Counted from the first letter of the stretch, positions 47,898 through 60,789 are shown. The stretch is 64,000 nucleotides of DNA from Lentinus brumalis (GCA_001792895.1 MARA01000002.1:62001-126000); one strand, 5' to 3'. Notes: generated by a model not told the origin, from the letters alone. Numbers and translations are program-made.

Positions 47898-50800
47898 TCA
47901 AGTGGCTTCTGAAAACAACGCAGCGAATATCTACAGGAGAACAAGCTCAGCCTATATCACGGATATCATGAGTGAGACGCACCTCATCCACAACGGTATA
48001 TATCAGATGTTGGTTCAGTCGGCGGTTCTGCAGAACTGCGAATATGCGACGGGCACCGCGGCGTGCATTCGAGCGGCCTATCATGTTCGCCGCCAGGTCT
48101 ACCAAGAACAGACAGTATTAGCTTTCACCGGTGAAGACCGCCTGCTATGGAAGGACGAACCTGGCATCAAAGCAGAGAGCTTGCGATTTGCTTCATCTCG
48201 TGTATGCAGCTTCTCCTCCGCCGTGCGGGGGACGCTCGGAGGCTTCAGACTGCCGCCAGGCCACAACCCGTCTCGGAAGATATTGATGAAGGCCATGAGA
48301 TGTGGTTCGTCAAGGAACGACTTGACCGTCTCGCGCAGTTTGCTGACAGTGTCGTATAAGCCATCGACTCGGTACGCTTAGGAGACCACTTACCGCTCGA
48401 TAGTCCCGCCCAAGACTTGCTGCAGGATGATGACGATAGCCTGTCGCCTCAGCCAGTTGTTCTTCTTGTCCAGCTCAAACACGGCTAGGATCAAGTCGCA
48501 TATCGGGGATGAGAAGGTGGAGGTGCTCGTCTCCCCCTCCAGAGGCTTCAGGTCTCCAGAGAGGTGCATGAGGGCATCTTCGTAACTTGACTTCCCAGAT
48601 GCCTTCAATGCCTGAGCAACGAGGTCCTCGTCGCGGATCGCTGTGCCAGTGATCCCGACGAACTCGGCTGCCTGGGTGGTTAGGCGTTGTATGATGACAT
48701 CAAGCATAGAGGGGCCGAAGAACATGTCGTCGATGCTTTCCGCGACAGACTGGTACATAGTCTTGACAAGACCGTGCCCAGGGAACGCGGAGCTCGAGGC
48801 GGCAGCCTTGGAAGGAGCAGGGGGAGATTCTACGGCCATAAACGGCGAATCGCGGGAGAGGAATGCACGCAGCTCGTCGCTCTCACAGACCGCAGGAATC
48901 GCAATCAAGCTCTGCCAAGTGATGAGTTGTTGGTGAAACGTACATGTACGACCCCCTTACCTGCAGATACTTCTCGAGGGCGACCCTCCGGTTATCGACG
49001 AAGCTTGTTGACAGCGATGTGACGAGCCGCTTCCCAGGGAAGTCGAGGTTCCGCACGACGAGATACTTCTCCCGCAGCTTGTTGTGCATGTTGAAAAACT
49101 CGTTGTACCGTCTTGCAACGACCCACCCCGACGCGAAGCTCCCGTCTTGCGCCAGCTGCTGCACCTCCACAAGATACCGCACCACCTGCTTCCCATCCTC
49201 CTCTCCGACCGTCGAATTGACGATGGCAACCCTTGTCCGATCTGAGAGGAGCCGGTTGGCGCTCTCCTGCTGCTCATACTGCGTCTTCTGGAACTTCAGT
49301 TCCCGTAGCTCGCGCGTGAGTGACGACTTGCTCTTTCGTAGCAGCCGCAGCTCCTGAGCATCTCCTGTCAATTCCGCCTTGTTGATCAGGGTATCGAGCA
49401 TCGCGTCCTGCGTCTGCAGCTTGTCGATCTTGTTCGAGAGCCGCGCAATTTCGTGTGACAGCTGCAGGTCGCCCGGTCCCGCGAGCTGGAACGAGTCGGG
49501 CTCCTTCTCGTGCTCCGCGTCCTCGTGGTCCTCGTGTGCTCGCGAGGTCTCGTCTTCCTCCTCAATGTCGGCCTCGAACATCATTCGGCGCTTCTCACCC
49601 GGGAGGCGGGTGGCGGTCGTCAACAGCGACTCTTGCACGCTGAGGCTGTCCGAAGAGCTGCCTGGATGTGCCTGGTCATGCTCCTTGTCCAAAGCAATAA
49701 TATCCGTCAGCGCGGCCTGGATAGCTTCCATCCGCTGCGACTGCTCCTTCTGCTCGGCATCCTCGGGATCGTCGAAGAGGGGCGCACGGGAGGTCGAGGA
49801 CGAGTCATTGTCATCCGCAACGGGCGACATCAGGACCTGCAGATTCGACACAGCAGGGCGTGGTGTAGGCTGCTGGGGGGCGCTGGAGAAGGCGGCGCCG
49901 TCATGCGTCGAACCATTCCCACCACGGGAGAAGACTCCGAGCGGGCCATTAGAGGCCTCCCGTGAGTCGGAGCTGGAGTAGTGTTGGTTCGTGCTTTGGG
50001 CTCCGGGGTATGACGGGGTGCGTCGTCCGTGCGCGCTGCCCGGCCATTGGCCTCGATGTCAGCAACGACCCGGAACCAGAGCTCTGAGCGCTGGAAATCC
50101 TCGAAGTCTTGCTCCATCTGGCGTTCAACCTGCCTCTGCGCAAGCATGACACTCCGCCGGACCCGCCTCTCCGACGCAGGGGTTGAGGTCTCCGCGCTCT
50201 GTCCGAAGGAACGGATCGTGGAAACATGCTTCTGCGAGACTGAACTTAGGACTGGGTCCGGAACGGGGCTAGAAAAGTACAGCTCGTTGATCAGCGAGAT
50301 GTCCTCCTTGAGTGTGGCAGATTGTCCGGGATCAAGCAGAGGTTCGTTTTCGTCGTCGGATGCATCAGAGTCGACCGACTCCAGCGGGTTCTTGAAGCTC
50401 TCCACAGTGAGCCAGAATTGCACCAGCAGGGAACGTTGTCGTCTGTCCATGAACTCCATGAAGTATGAAAGCGAGCTTGGGTTTGTCAAGATGTCTCTCA
50501 GAGACAGTGACGACGTGTTCAACGTTTCTTGATATATGGTCTGTCGCTGCCGCGCCCGTCAGTCTCCAGCAAGCGATACACATCATGATGCTCACCGAAT
50601 CTGCTTCGCCGCCGAGTAGAATTATGCGCTTCTCCACTTTCCGCTTCGCCGTGTACAGACGATCAAGGAACGCAACGATGTCCTCTGTCCTCTCGCCGTT
50701 GATCCAGTCCGAATTTGCGTTGTTAGCTATGAGTTACAGTGAGTGAGACCTTCTCCAAGAGGTGAACTGGGTGTATACCGAGCAGTGTCCGCGTCCGCCT

Positions 50801-52012
50801 GATCTCGCCCATGATGTCATTACGCAACCTCCGTGCATCGAGGAGCGATGAGCATCTGTTGATGCTTCGCAGGAAGGACTCGAATTGTTTGGGGTCTGTA
50901 CGAATGGTGATCTTCTCGGTGGTGGGCTGAGTGGGGTCCGTGATCTGGGACTGCGGACGAGGTATCTGTGCCTCCAAGATATTTCGCACTTTAGAAATGA
51001 GTCGTCTGACGGACATGGTTTCAGTATCAGCATAAGTTCGCAAGTCGACGAGACGCACTGTTGACGAATAGCAGCTCCTGCCTGGGCCAGGTCAGAGAGT
51101 GCTTGAAGTTCACACGTCGCGACCACTCACAACTTGGTCGATCTGGCGGTTCCAAAAATCTGGGTCGGATAACATTTCCATGATAGGGTACAGAACAGCG
51201 CATGCAACTATTTCCCGGACGACTATCTTGACGGCGCGGCTCTGGCCCTCCTTCTCCGGCAGTATGGACGGAAGGGCCTTCTCGACCAAGTCCCGAAGAT
51301 GGTTCTCCTCCGACTGCTTCGTGAACGTGGATGACAGGTTCTCGACTGCAGGGTGGAGCTTACCGCCTCCTCTTGCCGCGTACCGACTCGCTAACAACAA
51401 GTCCAGCTCCTCCGATTGCGTCAGCTTGCGCTCAAGCCCGGCTCCCCGGAGGGCGACCTCGGACTGGCGGAACTGCTCTATGTGAACAGTCACCTTTGGG
51501 AGGACGCGTTTGACGACGAGCGCGGGGATGTCGAGGGTCAATACCTTTGCAAGGAGTCGTTCCATTGATGCATGCAGCGTAGAGGAGACCGCAGTGGGGA
51601 ATGAAGGCGAGGACGAGATCTCCTTGTACCATACCAGTACAAAGTCACGGACGATGAGAATGAGGATGTCGTTGATTGCAGCCGAAACAACCGGCGACTC
51701 TGGATATAGTGGGGGTAGAGACTGAGGAGCCTTGTGCGACCATTGGGAGCGGGTCAAGACAGCTTGCCACGCTGCGGGAGTCGAGAATGCAAGCGGTCGA
51801 GCTGCCGTTGGTAGGGGATTGCGGAGAGCAGGACGAGTGAGGTCCAGGATGTATCCGAGTGCAACATTGGCAGCCAGGAAGCCCAGGATGAGGAACAGCA
51901 GGGAGAAAGGGAGGAGCAGGACGATCGTAATCGGGGACGAGAACAGCCGTCTCAACAACGGCACACCGAGGCCAGCGACAAGAAGCGCGACGACTACATG
52001 TCTGCCAGACAT
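47898..52012 (-). CDS. MDM1: Mdm1/SNX13-type sorting nexin (PXA-RGS-PX-NexinC), one frame break
   Basis: Nine exons (52012-51131, 51081-51059, 51005-50779, 50726-50596, 50540-48961, 48911-48394, 48342-48161, 48098-47983, 47930-47898) give about 1,230 residues. Domain order: two N-terminal membrane helices (VVVALLVAGLGV, ITIVLLLPFSLLFLILGF), PXA (SAAINDILILIVRDFVLVWYKEIS), an RGS-like region (LTNPSSLSYFMEFMDRRQRSLLVQFWLTVESF), coiled coil, a PX domain (WVVARRYNEFFNMHNKLREKY, FPGKR, VALEKYLQ) and Nexin-C (VKSFLDEPHLMAFINIFRDGLWPGG). Yeast Mdm1 tethers ER to vacuole. RGS and PX halves lie in different frames of one exon. The likeliest site of a missing base is the C6 run at 49875-49880, but 50015-50018 is also possible. 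Confidence 0.87.
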
Positions 52013-52410
52013 GTCTCGCGCGATGCACTGGGAGCAGGCCCTTCAAGCAGCGGCAGGACGGGGTGGTGCTGGTACTCTCCGACGTGCCCAGGGCGGCAAG
52101 CGACCCCGCTCTGGGGGATAAGCGCCCATTACATGTGTCGGGCGGTGGACCGGCCCGCGGTGTGCTGAACGTCCTTGAACTGCAACATCCGCCGTCTCGA
52201 GGCTGCAACTTGCAAGTCGTACGTTGGTCGTAAGTACGTGGCAGAGAAGGCGGGGCTAGCAGAGCGTAACCCCAAAAAGAGCTGTTCCGTACGATCGAAG
52301 GGCCACCCCGGACTTGTCACGTCGCCCGACCCCGCGGAGAGCCGCCTTACGCAAAGACAGCTGCATCCGTCTCCTTTGCCACCACCCCCACTCGACTGAC
52401 CACTACCATC
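52013..52410. other. divergent promoter region between MDM1 and OAC1
   Basis: 400 bp with no gene. The last 40 bp before the carrier ATG are pyrimidine-rich on the plus strand, as is common around basidiomycete transcription starts. Confidence 0.5.
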
Positions 52411-53871
52411 ATGAGCACGTCTGCTTCGCCCAGTCGTCCTCTGTCCACCATAGAAGGCTTCATATGCGGCGGGACGGCTGCCTGCGTAGCCGTACGTCTC
52501 GCTTCAGTAGACTTGTGACTCCCCTCGGTACCATCCAGATATTCTAGGTCACGGTGTCGAACCCAGCAGAGGTCGCGAAGACGCGCATGCAGCTGCAAGG
52601 AGAGCTCGCGAAGAAGGGTACTGAGAAGGTGTACAAGAACTCGCTGGATGTCATTGCGAAGACATACCGGAATGAGGGCATCCGTGGCATTCAGAGAGGG
52701 TTGGGTCCCGCTGTGAGTGAACACCTTCTTGACGCGTCAGAAACGATCTGACCCCCTGTAGTATATCTATCAAGTGAGTACGCTTGGTGTGCCCGCTGTG
52801 AGTGCGAACTCACGCATGCCAGATTCTCATGAACGGATCGCGTCTAGGTGAGTCACGCGTCGACTTCCCTAGCATGCTTCCTGGCCAACTCTGCTCGTCC
52901 ACCCAGGGTTCTATGAGCCGATACGCAAGAAAGTGAACACCCTCATTGGCGCGAAACCGACGGACCAGATCCCCCTCACGTCAATGTTCTCGGGTGCCGT
53001 GAGCGGGGTAATGGGAGGTGAGTGTACGGCACTCATACTCATAAGCTACGTATTGACCTGGGTACCTCTTGAGTTCAGCAAGTGTCGGCAACCCTTTCTT
53101 CCTTATCAAGGCGCGAATGCAGGCGTACTCGCCTGTACTTCCCGTCGGCGCCCAACACTACTACAAGAACTCGTTCGACGCACTGAAGAGCATCTGGCGA
53201 GCGGAGAAGTTCCGCGGCCTGGTACGAGGTGTGGATGCCGCAGCCCTTCGTACGGCAATGGGTTCATCGGTATGTAAACCTTGTGCACCTGCTCGCATCA
53301 TTGCACTGACGGTGGCGTCTACAGGTACAACTACCCTCATACAACTGGACGAAGAACCAACTGGTTAGCCGTGGCATTGTGCGCGCAGACAGTGTATGGA
53401 CATTTCTGGCAAGCAGTACCGTTTCCGGACTATGTGTCGTAAGGCTTTCGTGCAACTGCTGTCCGTGCACCTACCTGAACTTTCGTCTGTTTGCAGCTCG
53501 CGATGATGCAACCGACCGATACCGTACTAACTCGAATGTATAATCAACCTACCATACCTACACCTGACGGAAGACATGTCGGCGCACTCTACAAGAACCC
53601 CATAGATTGCTTGTGGAAGACGCTTAAAGCAGAAGGACCTCTTGGCTGGTACAAGGGTGAATCATCCAGTCGTTCTGTTTCAACCTGAACAACATGTTGA
53701 CGCACAATCACAGGTTCGACGGCACACCTCCTCCGGATAGTTCCCCACACGTAAGTCCTTTCGCCTTGTGATGTAGGTCAATCTGCTGACATCGACGGCA
53801 GGATCGTCACTCTCACCGCGAACGACATCATAGTCGGATTATACAAACGTGTGCGGGATGGTCATCCTTAG
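52411..53871 (+). CDS. OAC1: mitochondrial carrier, oxaloacetate/sulfate type
   Basis: Ten exons (52411-52491, 52548-52712, 52762-52773, 52823-52847, 52907-53017, 53079-53269, 53325-53438, 53497-53656, 53714-53750, 53802-53871) give 321 residues. The three carrier repeats are visible: NPAEVAKTRMQLQGEL, NPFFLIKARMQAYSP and QPTDTVLTRMYNQP, each P-x-[DE/F]-x-x-[KR]-x-R-like, with GLGPAYIYQILMNGSRLGFYE between them. The NPAEVAKTRMQLQGE and YYKNSFDALKSIWRAE blocks match the Oac1/SLC25A34-35 group, which exchanges oxaloacetate, malonate or sulfate across the inner membrane. Exon 3 is only 12 bp (YIYQ). Confidence 0.9.
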
Positions 53872-54011
53872 TCCACATGTGTAGCAGATGGGATCTATAA
53901 TAGTGACACGAATGGACAGTAGTAAATGATGAACGAGGGTCACTGCTGGTTTGAGATCAAAAAACATAATGAAGCATGCGCAAGGTTCAAAAATGGAAGT
54001 CACGGGAGAAT

Positions 54012-54091
54012 TGAACCCTGCCCGGATTGAACGGACGACCTTGAGGATTTCCCAGCTGGAATCTCACGCGCTACCACTGTGCCAAGGGTTC
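54012..54091 (-). tRNA. tRNA-Trp (CCA), second identical copy
   Basis: The reverse complement matches the tRNA at 40131-40210 at every position, including the predicted intron. A TTTTTG run lies shortly downstream on the minus strand as a possible Pol III stop. It sits just after the 3' end of OAC1 in the opposite orientation. Confidence 0.78.
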
Positions 54092-54584
54092 ATTGATTAA
54101 CGAAACGCTACAGTCATACCCAATTGGCACAGTAACTGTGTCGGCTGTGGACAACCTGTAGGCTCACTTGCCAGCCTCTCAGGCACTTGTAGGAACTTGA
54201 GACTCGGCGTAAGTATGTACTTCGCCCGCCCTCCCTGAGTCCTCATACTTGCTCCTCAGCGACATATGACGGGAAGCTGACAGAATATGTTTCACAGGAG
54301 GACCACCCGGACCACCCACCATGTGTGAGCGCGTGAGTGTCAAGCGGACATGGGTAGCCTGGACGTCCGCCTACTACTTAGAAGTTGTCGATGCGAGGAG
54401 CACAAGGCCGCAACATCATGCCGCAAACGCACGGACATCGATGACCTAAGTCAAGAGCAAGCTTGCAAGGTCTAGATAAGGACTGACTCGACAATTTCTC
54501 ACCCGGTAGCAATAATCTCAGCGGCGCCGATGGGCGTACCGACCCAGAGTCTGCTGGACCTAACAACCCCGACTACCCTTTGAG
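54092..54584. other. intergenic upstream of LYS9
   Basis: About 490 bp without a credible gene; it should hold promoters of LYS9 and the upstream flank of the tRNA. Confidence 0.5.
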
Positions 54585-56178
54585 ATGAGTTCGCCTACCA
54601 AGCGCATCCTTCTTCTTGGAGCTGGAGCCGTAGCGCGCCCCTGTGCCGAGTACATCACGCAGAGACCGGAAAATGTACTCACCGTTGGTAGGTCTCTCTC
54701 CCTTGCGATCTCAAGTCGCGGTAGAGGGCTCACGCCATGTTAAGCTTGCCGCACGCTGAGCAGCGCGGAGGCTCTCGTGAGCGGCCTTCCCAACGCGACT
54801 GCAACAGTGCTCGATGTGGGCTCGGAGGACTCTGAGAAGCGCGCTGCAGTGGAGAAGGCCATCGCTGAACACGACTTAGTCGTCTCTTTGGTTCCGTACG
54901 CCTACCACCCCAATGTGATCAAGGCGGCGATCAAGGGCAAGACCAATGTCGTGACGACCAGCTACATAAGCCCTGCGATGCGCGAGCTTGAGGATGAGAT
55001 CAAGAAGGCGGGGATCGTAGTCATGAATGAGATCGGACTTGACCCCGGCGTTGATCACCTCTACGCCGTGAAGGTTGTGGACGAGGTGCATGCCAAGGGC
55101 GGAAAGGTCCGTTGTGATGCTTTTATGGCTGCACGCCTGCGGGGCTCATGTCTTCACGCACGATGCAGGTCAAGGAGTTTTACTCATTCTGTGGTGGTTT
55201 GCCGGCACCGGAGTGCGCTGGAAATCCCCTAGGATATAAGTTCTCTTGGTCACCGCGAGGAAACCTGCTCGTGCACCTCAACTCGGCAACATATCTCGCA
55301 GGCGGGAAGGAGGTTCACATTCCAGGCAAGGATCTCATGAATTCCGCAAAGCCGTACCCAATCGTCGACGGGCTCTCCTTGATCGCTTTCCCAAACCGGA
55401 GCTCTCTTCCATTCCGCGAAACCTACCAGATTCCTGAGGCGGAGACAGTGATGAGAGGGTCCGTGCGCTACACCGGTTTCCCAGAGTATGTGAATGCGCT
55501 TGTCGCGATCGGCCTGCTCAATCCCGACCCGCAACCATGGTTGAAGGATGGGCTTACATGGGCTGAAATCACGCAACACACCACCGGAGCCGCAGAGGCG
55601 TCTGAGGAGTACGTCCATGGTTTCCCGTAAGGGAGAGAAGCTCACCATACGTGGCGTAGGACACTCATCAATCGGGCGAAGGAGCTCTGTCAGTTTCCCG
55701 ACGAAGGGGAGAGCACTCGTATCATCTCGGGCCTGAAGTGGATAGGAATTTTCTCTCGTGACAAGGCCGAAATTCGCTATGGCAACTTGCTCGATACCCT
55801 GTGTGCGCGTCTCGAGCCGCTCATGAAGTTCCAAGAGGGCGAGCGCGACCTCGTTGTCTTGCAGCACAAGTTCGTGGTCGAGTGGGCAGACGGGAAAATG
55901 GTATGAGCACATTCACCTGTTGTTACTATCTCCGCGGCTCATATTGAATACCTTCTCAGGACACGATCACTTCGACGCTTGAAGCGTACGGAGAGCCTAA
56001 CGGCCACTCGGCGATGGCGCGCTACGTTGGGGTGCCGTGTGGCATAGCTGTCCAGTTCGTTCTGGATGGCTTCTTCAAAGCTCCCGGCATCTACGCTCCC
56101 CACACGAAGGAGATTTGCGATCCACTCCGTGAACAGGTCGAGGCTCAAGGCATGGGTCTTGTAGAGAAGGTACTCTGA
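54585..56178 (+). CDS. LYS9: saccharopine reductase (NADP+, L-glutamate-forming)
   Basis: Five exons (54585-54687, 54745-55106, 55169-55608, 55660-55900, 55960-56178) give 454 residues. The enzyme makes saccharopine from aminoadipate semialdehyde and glutamate in the fungal alpha-aminoadipate lysine pathway. Visible: Rossmann motif LLLGAGAVARPCAEY, DLVVSLVPYAYHPNVIKAAI, NVVTTSYISPAM, the strongly conserved EIGLDPGVDHLYA, FCGGLPAPE with NPLGYKFSWSPRG, and a C-terminal MARYVGVPCGIAVQFVLDG. All splice joints keep frame. The 3' end of this gene recurs in degraded form at 60790-60925. Confidence 0.95.
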
Positions 56179-56567
56179 GTCTGGTCATATGTATGAGAGA
56201 CAGAAATTGGCTAGCGACATTGACTGTGGATGGTTTGAATCTGCTACAGCTACAGCTCCGCCTGGGTGGGGGAGTCGGTCCGAGGTCCTAGCCTCCTCCC
56301 ACAGCTTGTCATACGACTGTCAAAGAAGTCAAGCACACAACTAATTAGGAAGCTACATGAACAGGCATGGATGAGAAGTCATGTGCATGAGGTCCCTGCC
56401 CGTGGTCATGGGTCACGGCCTTGTACCGACTCGCGCACGTTTCGAGGCTGTCACAGAGGAGTGGCCGGTATACTTATAACGGTGAGCCTCCTGGCGTTTC
56501 TGGCGGCTCCCCTCTGCAGTGATTCAGATTACCCCGCCCAGGCTCGTGTCTCGCTCATCTAGTTTTC
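56179..56567. other. intergenic between LYS9 and the EF-hand/ZZ gene
   Basis: Nothing recognised in 390 bp. The first 30 bases after the LYS9 stop are also present in the fragment at 60790-60925. Confidence 0.5.
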
Positions 56568-59500
56568 ATGTCCCTAGCGCGTACCTTGAGGAAGAAGCTG
56601 AAACGGCTTTTCCACCGGCGCGAGGTCAACAACGCGCTTACAGGTTCAGTTCAGCCGAATTCAGCCGATCATGTCCCTACCTCCCAGACCACCTCTCCAG
56701 ACGCGCCAAAGGGCGCTCCCGACCCTCAGGCTACCTCTCCAGAGGCGCCACAGTGCCCGGTTCACTTTCCCTACCCTCTGATATCCTCTCTAGACCGTGA
56801 CGCGCCGTATAGTCCATCCGACGTTCTAACTCCTCACGTCGGCTCTCCGGATGCCCCGCCGAGTGTCACAGCCAACACGCCTACCGCTGCGGTCATTCCT
56901 CCAGACTCACCACCGAATCTTGCTGAATCCAATGAGCCGGATCCGCCAGGGCTCGGAGACCCAAAGGGTCTCGACAAAACAGATGGAGCAGACACTGCAC
57001 TTGAGGGGATAATGGCCCATGCGCAGGATAATTTCGACAAGTATCAAGACTCGACTTCCGCGAGAATAGCGAACAAGTCGGGTATGCCATGTTGGACTAT
57101 ACTTCGCGTACGGCACTAACATCAACTTGACACCTGCAGACGTGATCATCGACACCATGGAGCAAGACGTTTCCGATACTCAGCAATTGGCTTCGCCTGT
57201 GAAGTCTATCTATCAGAGCGACGCTATGAAGGTGGTCCGCGATAGCGTGAATTCGCTAGTCGAAATTCTGCCAGGGTTCGTTGGGGGTCTGCTGCAGATA
57301 GCTGGCACCGTACATCCCTTCATCAAAGGTCAGTGCGCCCCATTCACGCTGCACGCCGCACCGTTGACGCATGCTTATAAACCTACAGCAGCCGTCAAAG
57401 CGTTTCAAGTCGTTGCCAAGCTCAACGCGCAACGCTGTATCAATGACAAGAAGATCGGTGTACTACTTCTCCAGATGAAGGACATGATGGAGGCGTTGCA
57501 GCTGTATGCCCTTTGCGTTATGTATGTCATGTCTCTGTTTCACATTACTCCCCCAGGCTTAGACGCATCAATCAAGACCAACTCAAGGATAGTGATTGCG
57601 ATCATGGGGTTAGCGTCAAGAAACGTATGGAAGACCTTCTCAGGCAGACCGAGGTCGACATCCGTGACTGCGGGAACGCGTGCGATACCTACTCGAAGAA
57701 ACGGCTAGTGGTCAAGGTCCTGCAAAGTACGGCTTGGGATGAGACGCTCAAGCCTTACATCGAGACGTTTGCGAAGCGCGGACAGGACTTTACCCAGACG
57801 CTCTCTTTCTGCGTCGTACTCACCGTCGATCTCGCAAACAGGAAGCTCGATTCGCTTACTTTGAAACTGGATACTTTCTTCGCATTCTTCATGAACGCGG
57901 TCACCCATGATTACAAGCAGCTTGCGGCATTCGTGCGGGAGAGAGGTGGACCCGAAGAGGTGATGAAGGAGGACAAGATGCTCAGAGAAGTGATGACGTA
58001 CGAGCCAACGAGCGCAGCGACAGCGTCCAACACGAAGCGCGCAGGTCGCGACCTAGCCACGACATCCAACTGGAACGATGCAGACGGCGATATCCCCCAA
58101 TACGGTAGTCAACGTCAACCGGGTCAAGACGATGTTGAGGCGCTCAAGACCGAGCTCTTGCAGCCTCCCAAGACCGCGATCGAATACAATCTCGTATTGT
58201 TCATGAACAAGATCGCGTTGCAGCAGAAGGAGCTCGCGGACGAGTTCGGGCGGGTGGTTCACCACGAGGGCGATCGTATCATCGAGGCGGTATCAACTGG
58301 CTCCTTCGCTAGGATACTCGATCCGGTGCGTCATGCTGATTCTCTAGCTTTCACAAAGCAGACTCATAAGACAATGCGCAGGAAATCCAAACTATCTGGA
58401 AAGAGATGGTGAGTACTTCTTGTAACATATCGTGATGTGGTCGCCGTCGTCTCGTCGGACTCCTTGGCTAACAACGTCCAATTGCCAGCAATGGTCGGGG
58501 CATGTCAAAGCAAGGCATTTTGTGCTCGTCGTGCGCGACTACTACCGCCAGCGCGACAACTACCGCCAGCGTCGGAGGAATGAGCAGAGACAGAGTCTAG
58601 TCGAAGGAGTTGAAGATCATCATACCGCTCCCGTTGGCGACGACTCATCCGATCAATGGGCACTAGAATGGGTCGACATCGGAGGCTGCCTTCGATTGCA
58701 GAAGCATTCGATGGAGATGCGTCGGGCTTCATCACCGTCGCTGAAGTTAATCAGTTCACGACGGCTCGCCATGATGGTTGGAGGTGAGTGAAGATTCGAC
58801 TCATGCATATAAGATCGTACCACTCATAATCGTTTGGTATAAGTCTTCCTCATTGGCTCGCATACTGGGCCATAGGTATCATCATACGAGCTTGGGTCGG
58901 GGATCACTACTAACTCTCGGCGTGACAGGATGGCAGATTGGCGCAACGTATTATCGAGACAAGATCAACAACCTGCTCTCGAAGATGTTCTCGTTACAGC
59001 CCCTCCTACATCCAGATAACGCGAAGAGCGCAGAACGCTACCTACGCACCGTGTACAAGCGTGTCTACACGCTCACTTGCTCCCTTGTCGGCACGGACGA
59101 GTCCGAAGCGCTCCGAGCACGTTTCAAGGACTATATTGAAGCAGAGGAGAAGAGCTTGCGCATTGGTCTCCAGACTATTGGTTACCAGATTGAAGCAAGA
59201 GACACGCTCACACTCATCACCGGACCGGACAGAATCGAAAAGGTACTTCCTTGGGTTCCCTGATCGCGACGTTGATATTGAATGTCTGGCCTCGGCTCAT
59301 ATTCCTCCAGCGCTTGTTTCCCCTTCTCTACCTCCTTTTGAAGCGCGACTTCGAGATCTTCAGCCTAGGTCGCGAGTGGCAACTCGATAGAAACGAGCTG
59401 TTGGACTCTGCCAATATGATCTCACGGGTGTTCGAAGCGGTGGATTCCCGGCATGATGAGCTCGAGAGTGAGTTGTCGCCCCTGTCGCTCGCTGCCTACA

Positions 59501-60717
59501 CAGGTTCATCACTAATTGATATGCCCTACTCACTCTCAGTGATATTCAAACAACGCAGCCTGAATCCCGCACAACAATTCAAAATTCATGCGAACGAGCT
59601 AGTGCGATGTCCTCGGAAATATAATCTTGAGCAATCACGTTAATACACTTTTGACAGTTCGACTATTGGCATGATGGCACGAAGTTTTGGTCTCTTGAGC
59701 ACCTGCGTGAACGGGGACATTGGCGCTACCGTAGCTACGATGACGAAGAGGAGGATCAGAACCTCGATCCTTCGAAGATCCTGCACTACCAAACTTCGGC
59801 AGCCTACGATGGGGAGAAGGAAAAGGACTCCGAGAGCTCAACGAGCGTTGCCAATGACGGTACGGCAACCATTGGAGAGTTCTCTAACCCGGTTGCAGAG
59901 CATCAGTGAGTACCAACGAAATCATGCGTCTCTACACGATGACTTTACTAAACTAGTCATCCTGGCTGCTAGCGCCATATGCGACGCTTGCCGCAATAGC
60001 ATCTTCGGCACTCGCCTTATGTGTCTGAAGTGCGGCTCGCACTGGACCCTCGACTTCTGCGACAAGCGTGCATGCAGGGATACGGTCATGACGCGGGACG
60101 ACATCACGGAGCCCCACCAGCCTACACACGACTTTGTCAAGGTGCGCAGGGCGTTCAACCAGTACCGCGAGATCGGCATGATCCTACGCCAGTCCGATGT
60201 GGGCCTTCCGCGCGCGAGGGCGCTTCTCAAGGAGCATGGCCAGGAGCAAGCAAGCGCCCCGACTGACCAGAAGGATGAAGGCGAGACTAGGTTGATGAAG
60301 ACAGACCATCACGAGCCTGCATCCATTACTTCAAATTCACACGGGCACTTCCTCTGCATCTCTTGCTCAAAGGTCGTGTCGTACGAGTGTTGGTATTGCG
60401 TCGATTGCCCAGGTACGTGTTGTACATACTACAGACTGCTCGCGCGGCTTGCGACTCATATTCACGGCGCGCGTGCAGAAGTCGCGCGTGCAGACGTGTT
60501 CATTTGTCAAGGTTGCGACGAGAAGGGCGGTGTTAGCAAAGGAACTCACAAAGCCACGCACTCACTTGTGCTCTGCAAAGCGAAGGAGGAAGCGGCTCCG
60601 AACACGGGACGGCAGCTCTCTGCCCTCGAGTGCCAGATAGCTACGCTCTCGATGCAGATCCAGAAGCTGACGGACTCGGTTTCTTATCTCGCTCGACATG
60701 ACGATTTGAAGATGTGA
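56568..60717 (+). CDS. EF-hand and ZZ-like zinc-finger protein, one frame break
   Basis: Thirteen exons (from 56568, 57140, 57389, 57557, 58382, 58489, 58844, 58929, 59311, 59540, 59658, 59973 and 60494-60717) give about 1,128 residues. Order: basic head (LRKKLKRLFHRRE), long Pro/Ser/Asp linker, a predominantly helical region (residues about 170-560), an EF-hand loop FDGDASGFITVAEV (D-x-D-x-S-x-F-I-x-x-x-E), a second helical region, then a cysteine-rich end. That end has ICDACRNSIFGTRLMCLKC, DFCDKRAC, and later FLCISCSKVV with CWYCVDC and FICQGCDEK, resembling paired ZZ fingers, followed by a short coiled coil. It belongs to a type of protein I associate with expanded, unnamed agaricomycete families. 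The EF-hand frame requires one extra G near 58684-58685. Role unknown; calcium binding and peptide binding by the ZZ fingers are inferences. Confidence 0.75.
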
Positions 60718-60789
60718 TGTGTCAGGGTGCTATACGCCCGGCGTCCATGTCTATCCCACTTTCAAAGGCTTGGTTCGATGTGCAGCAGC

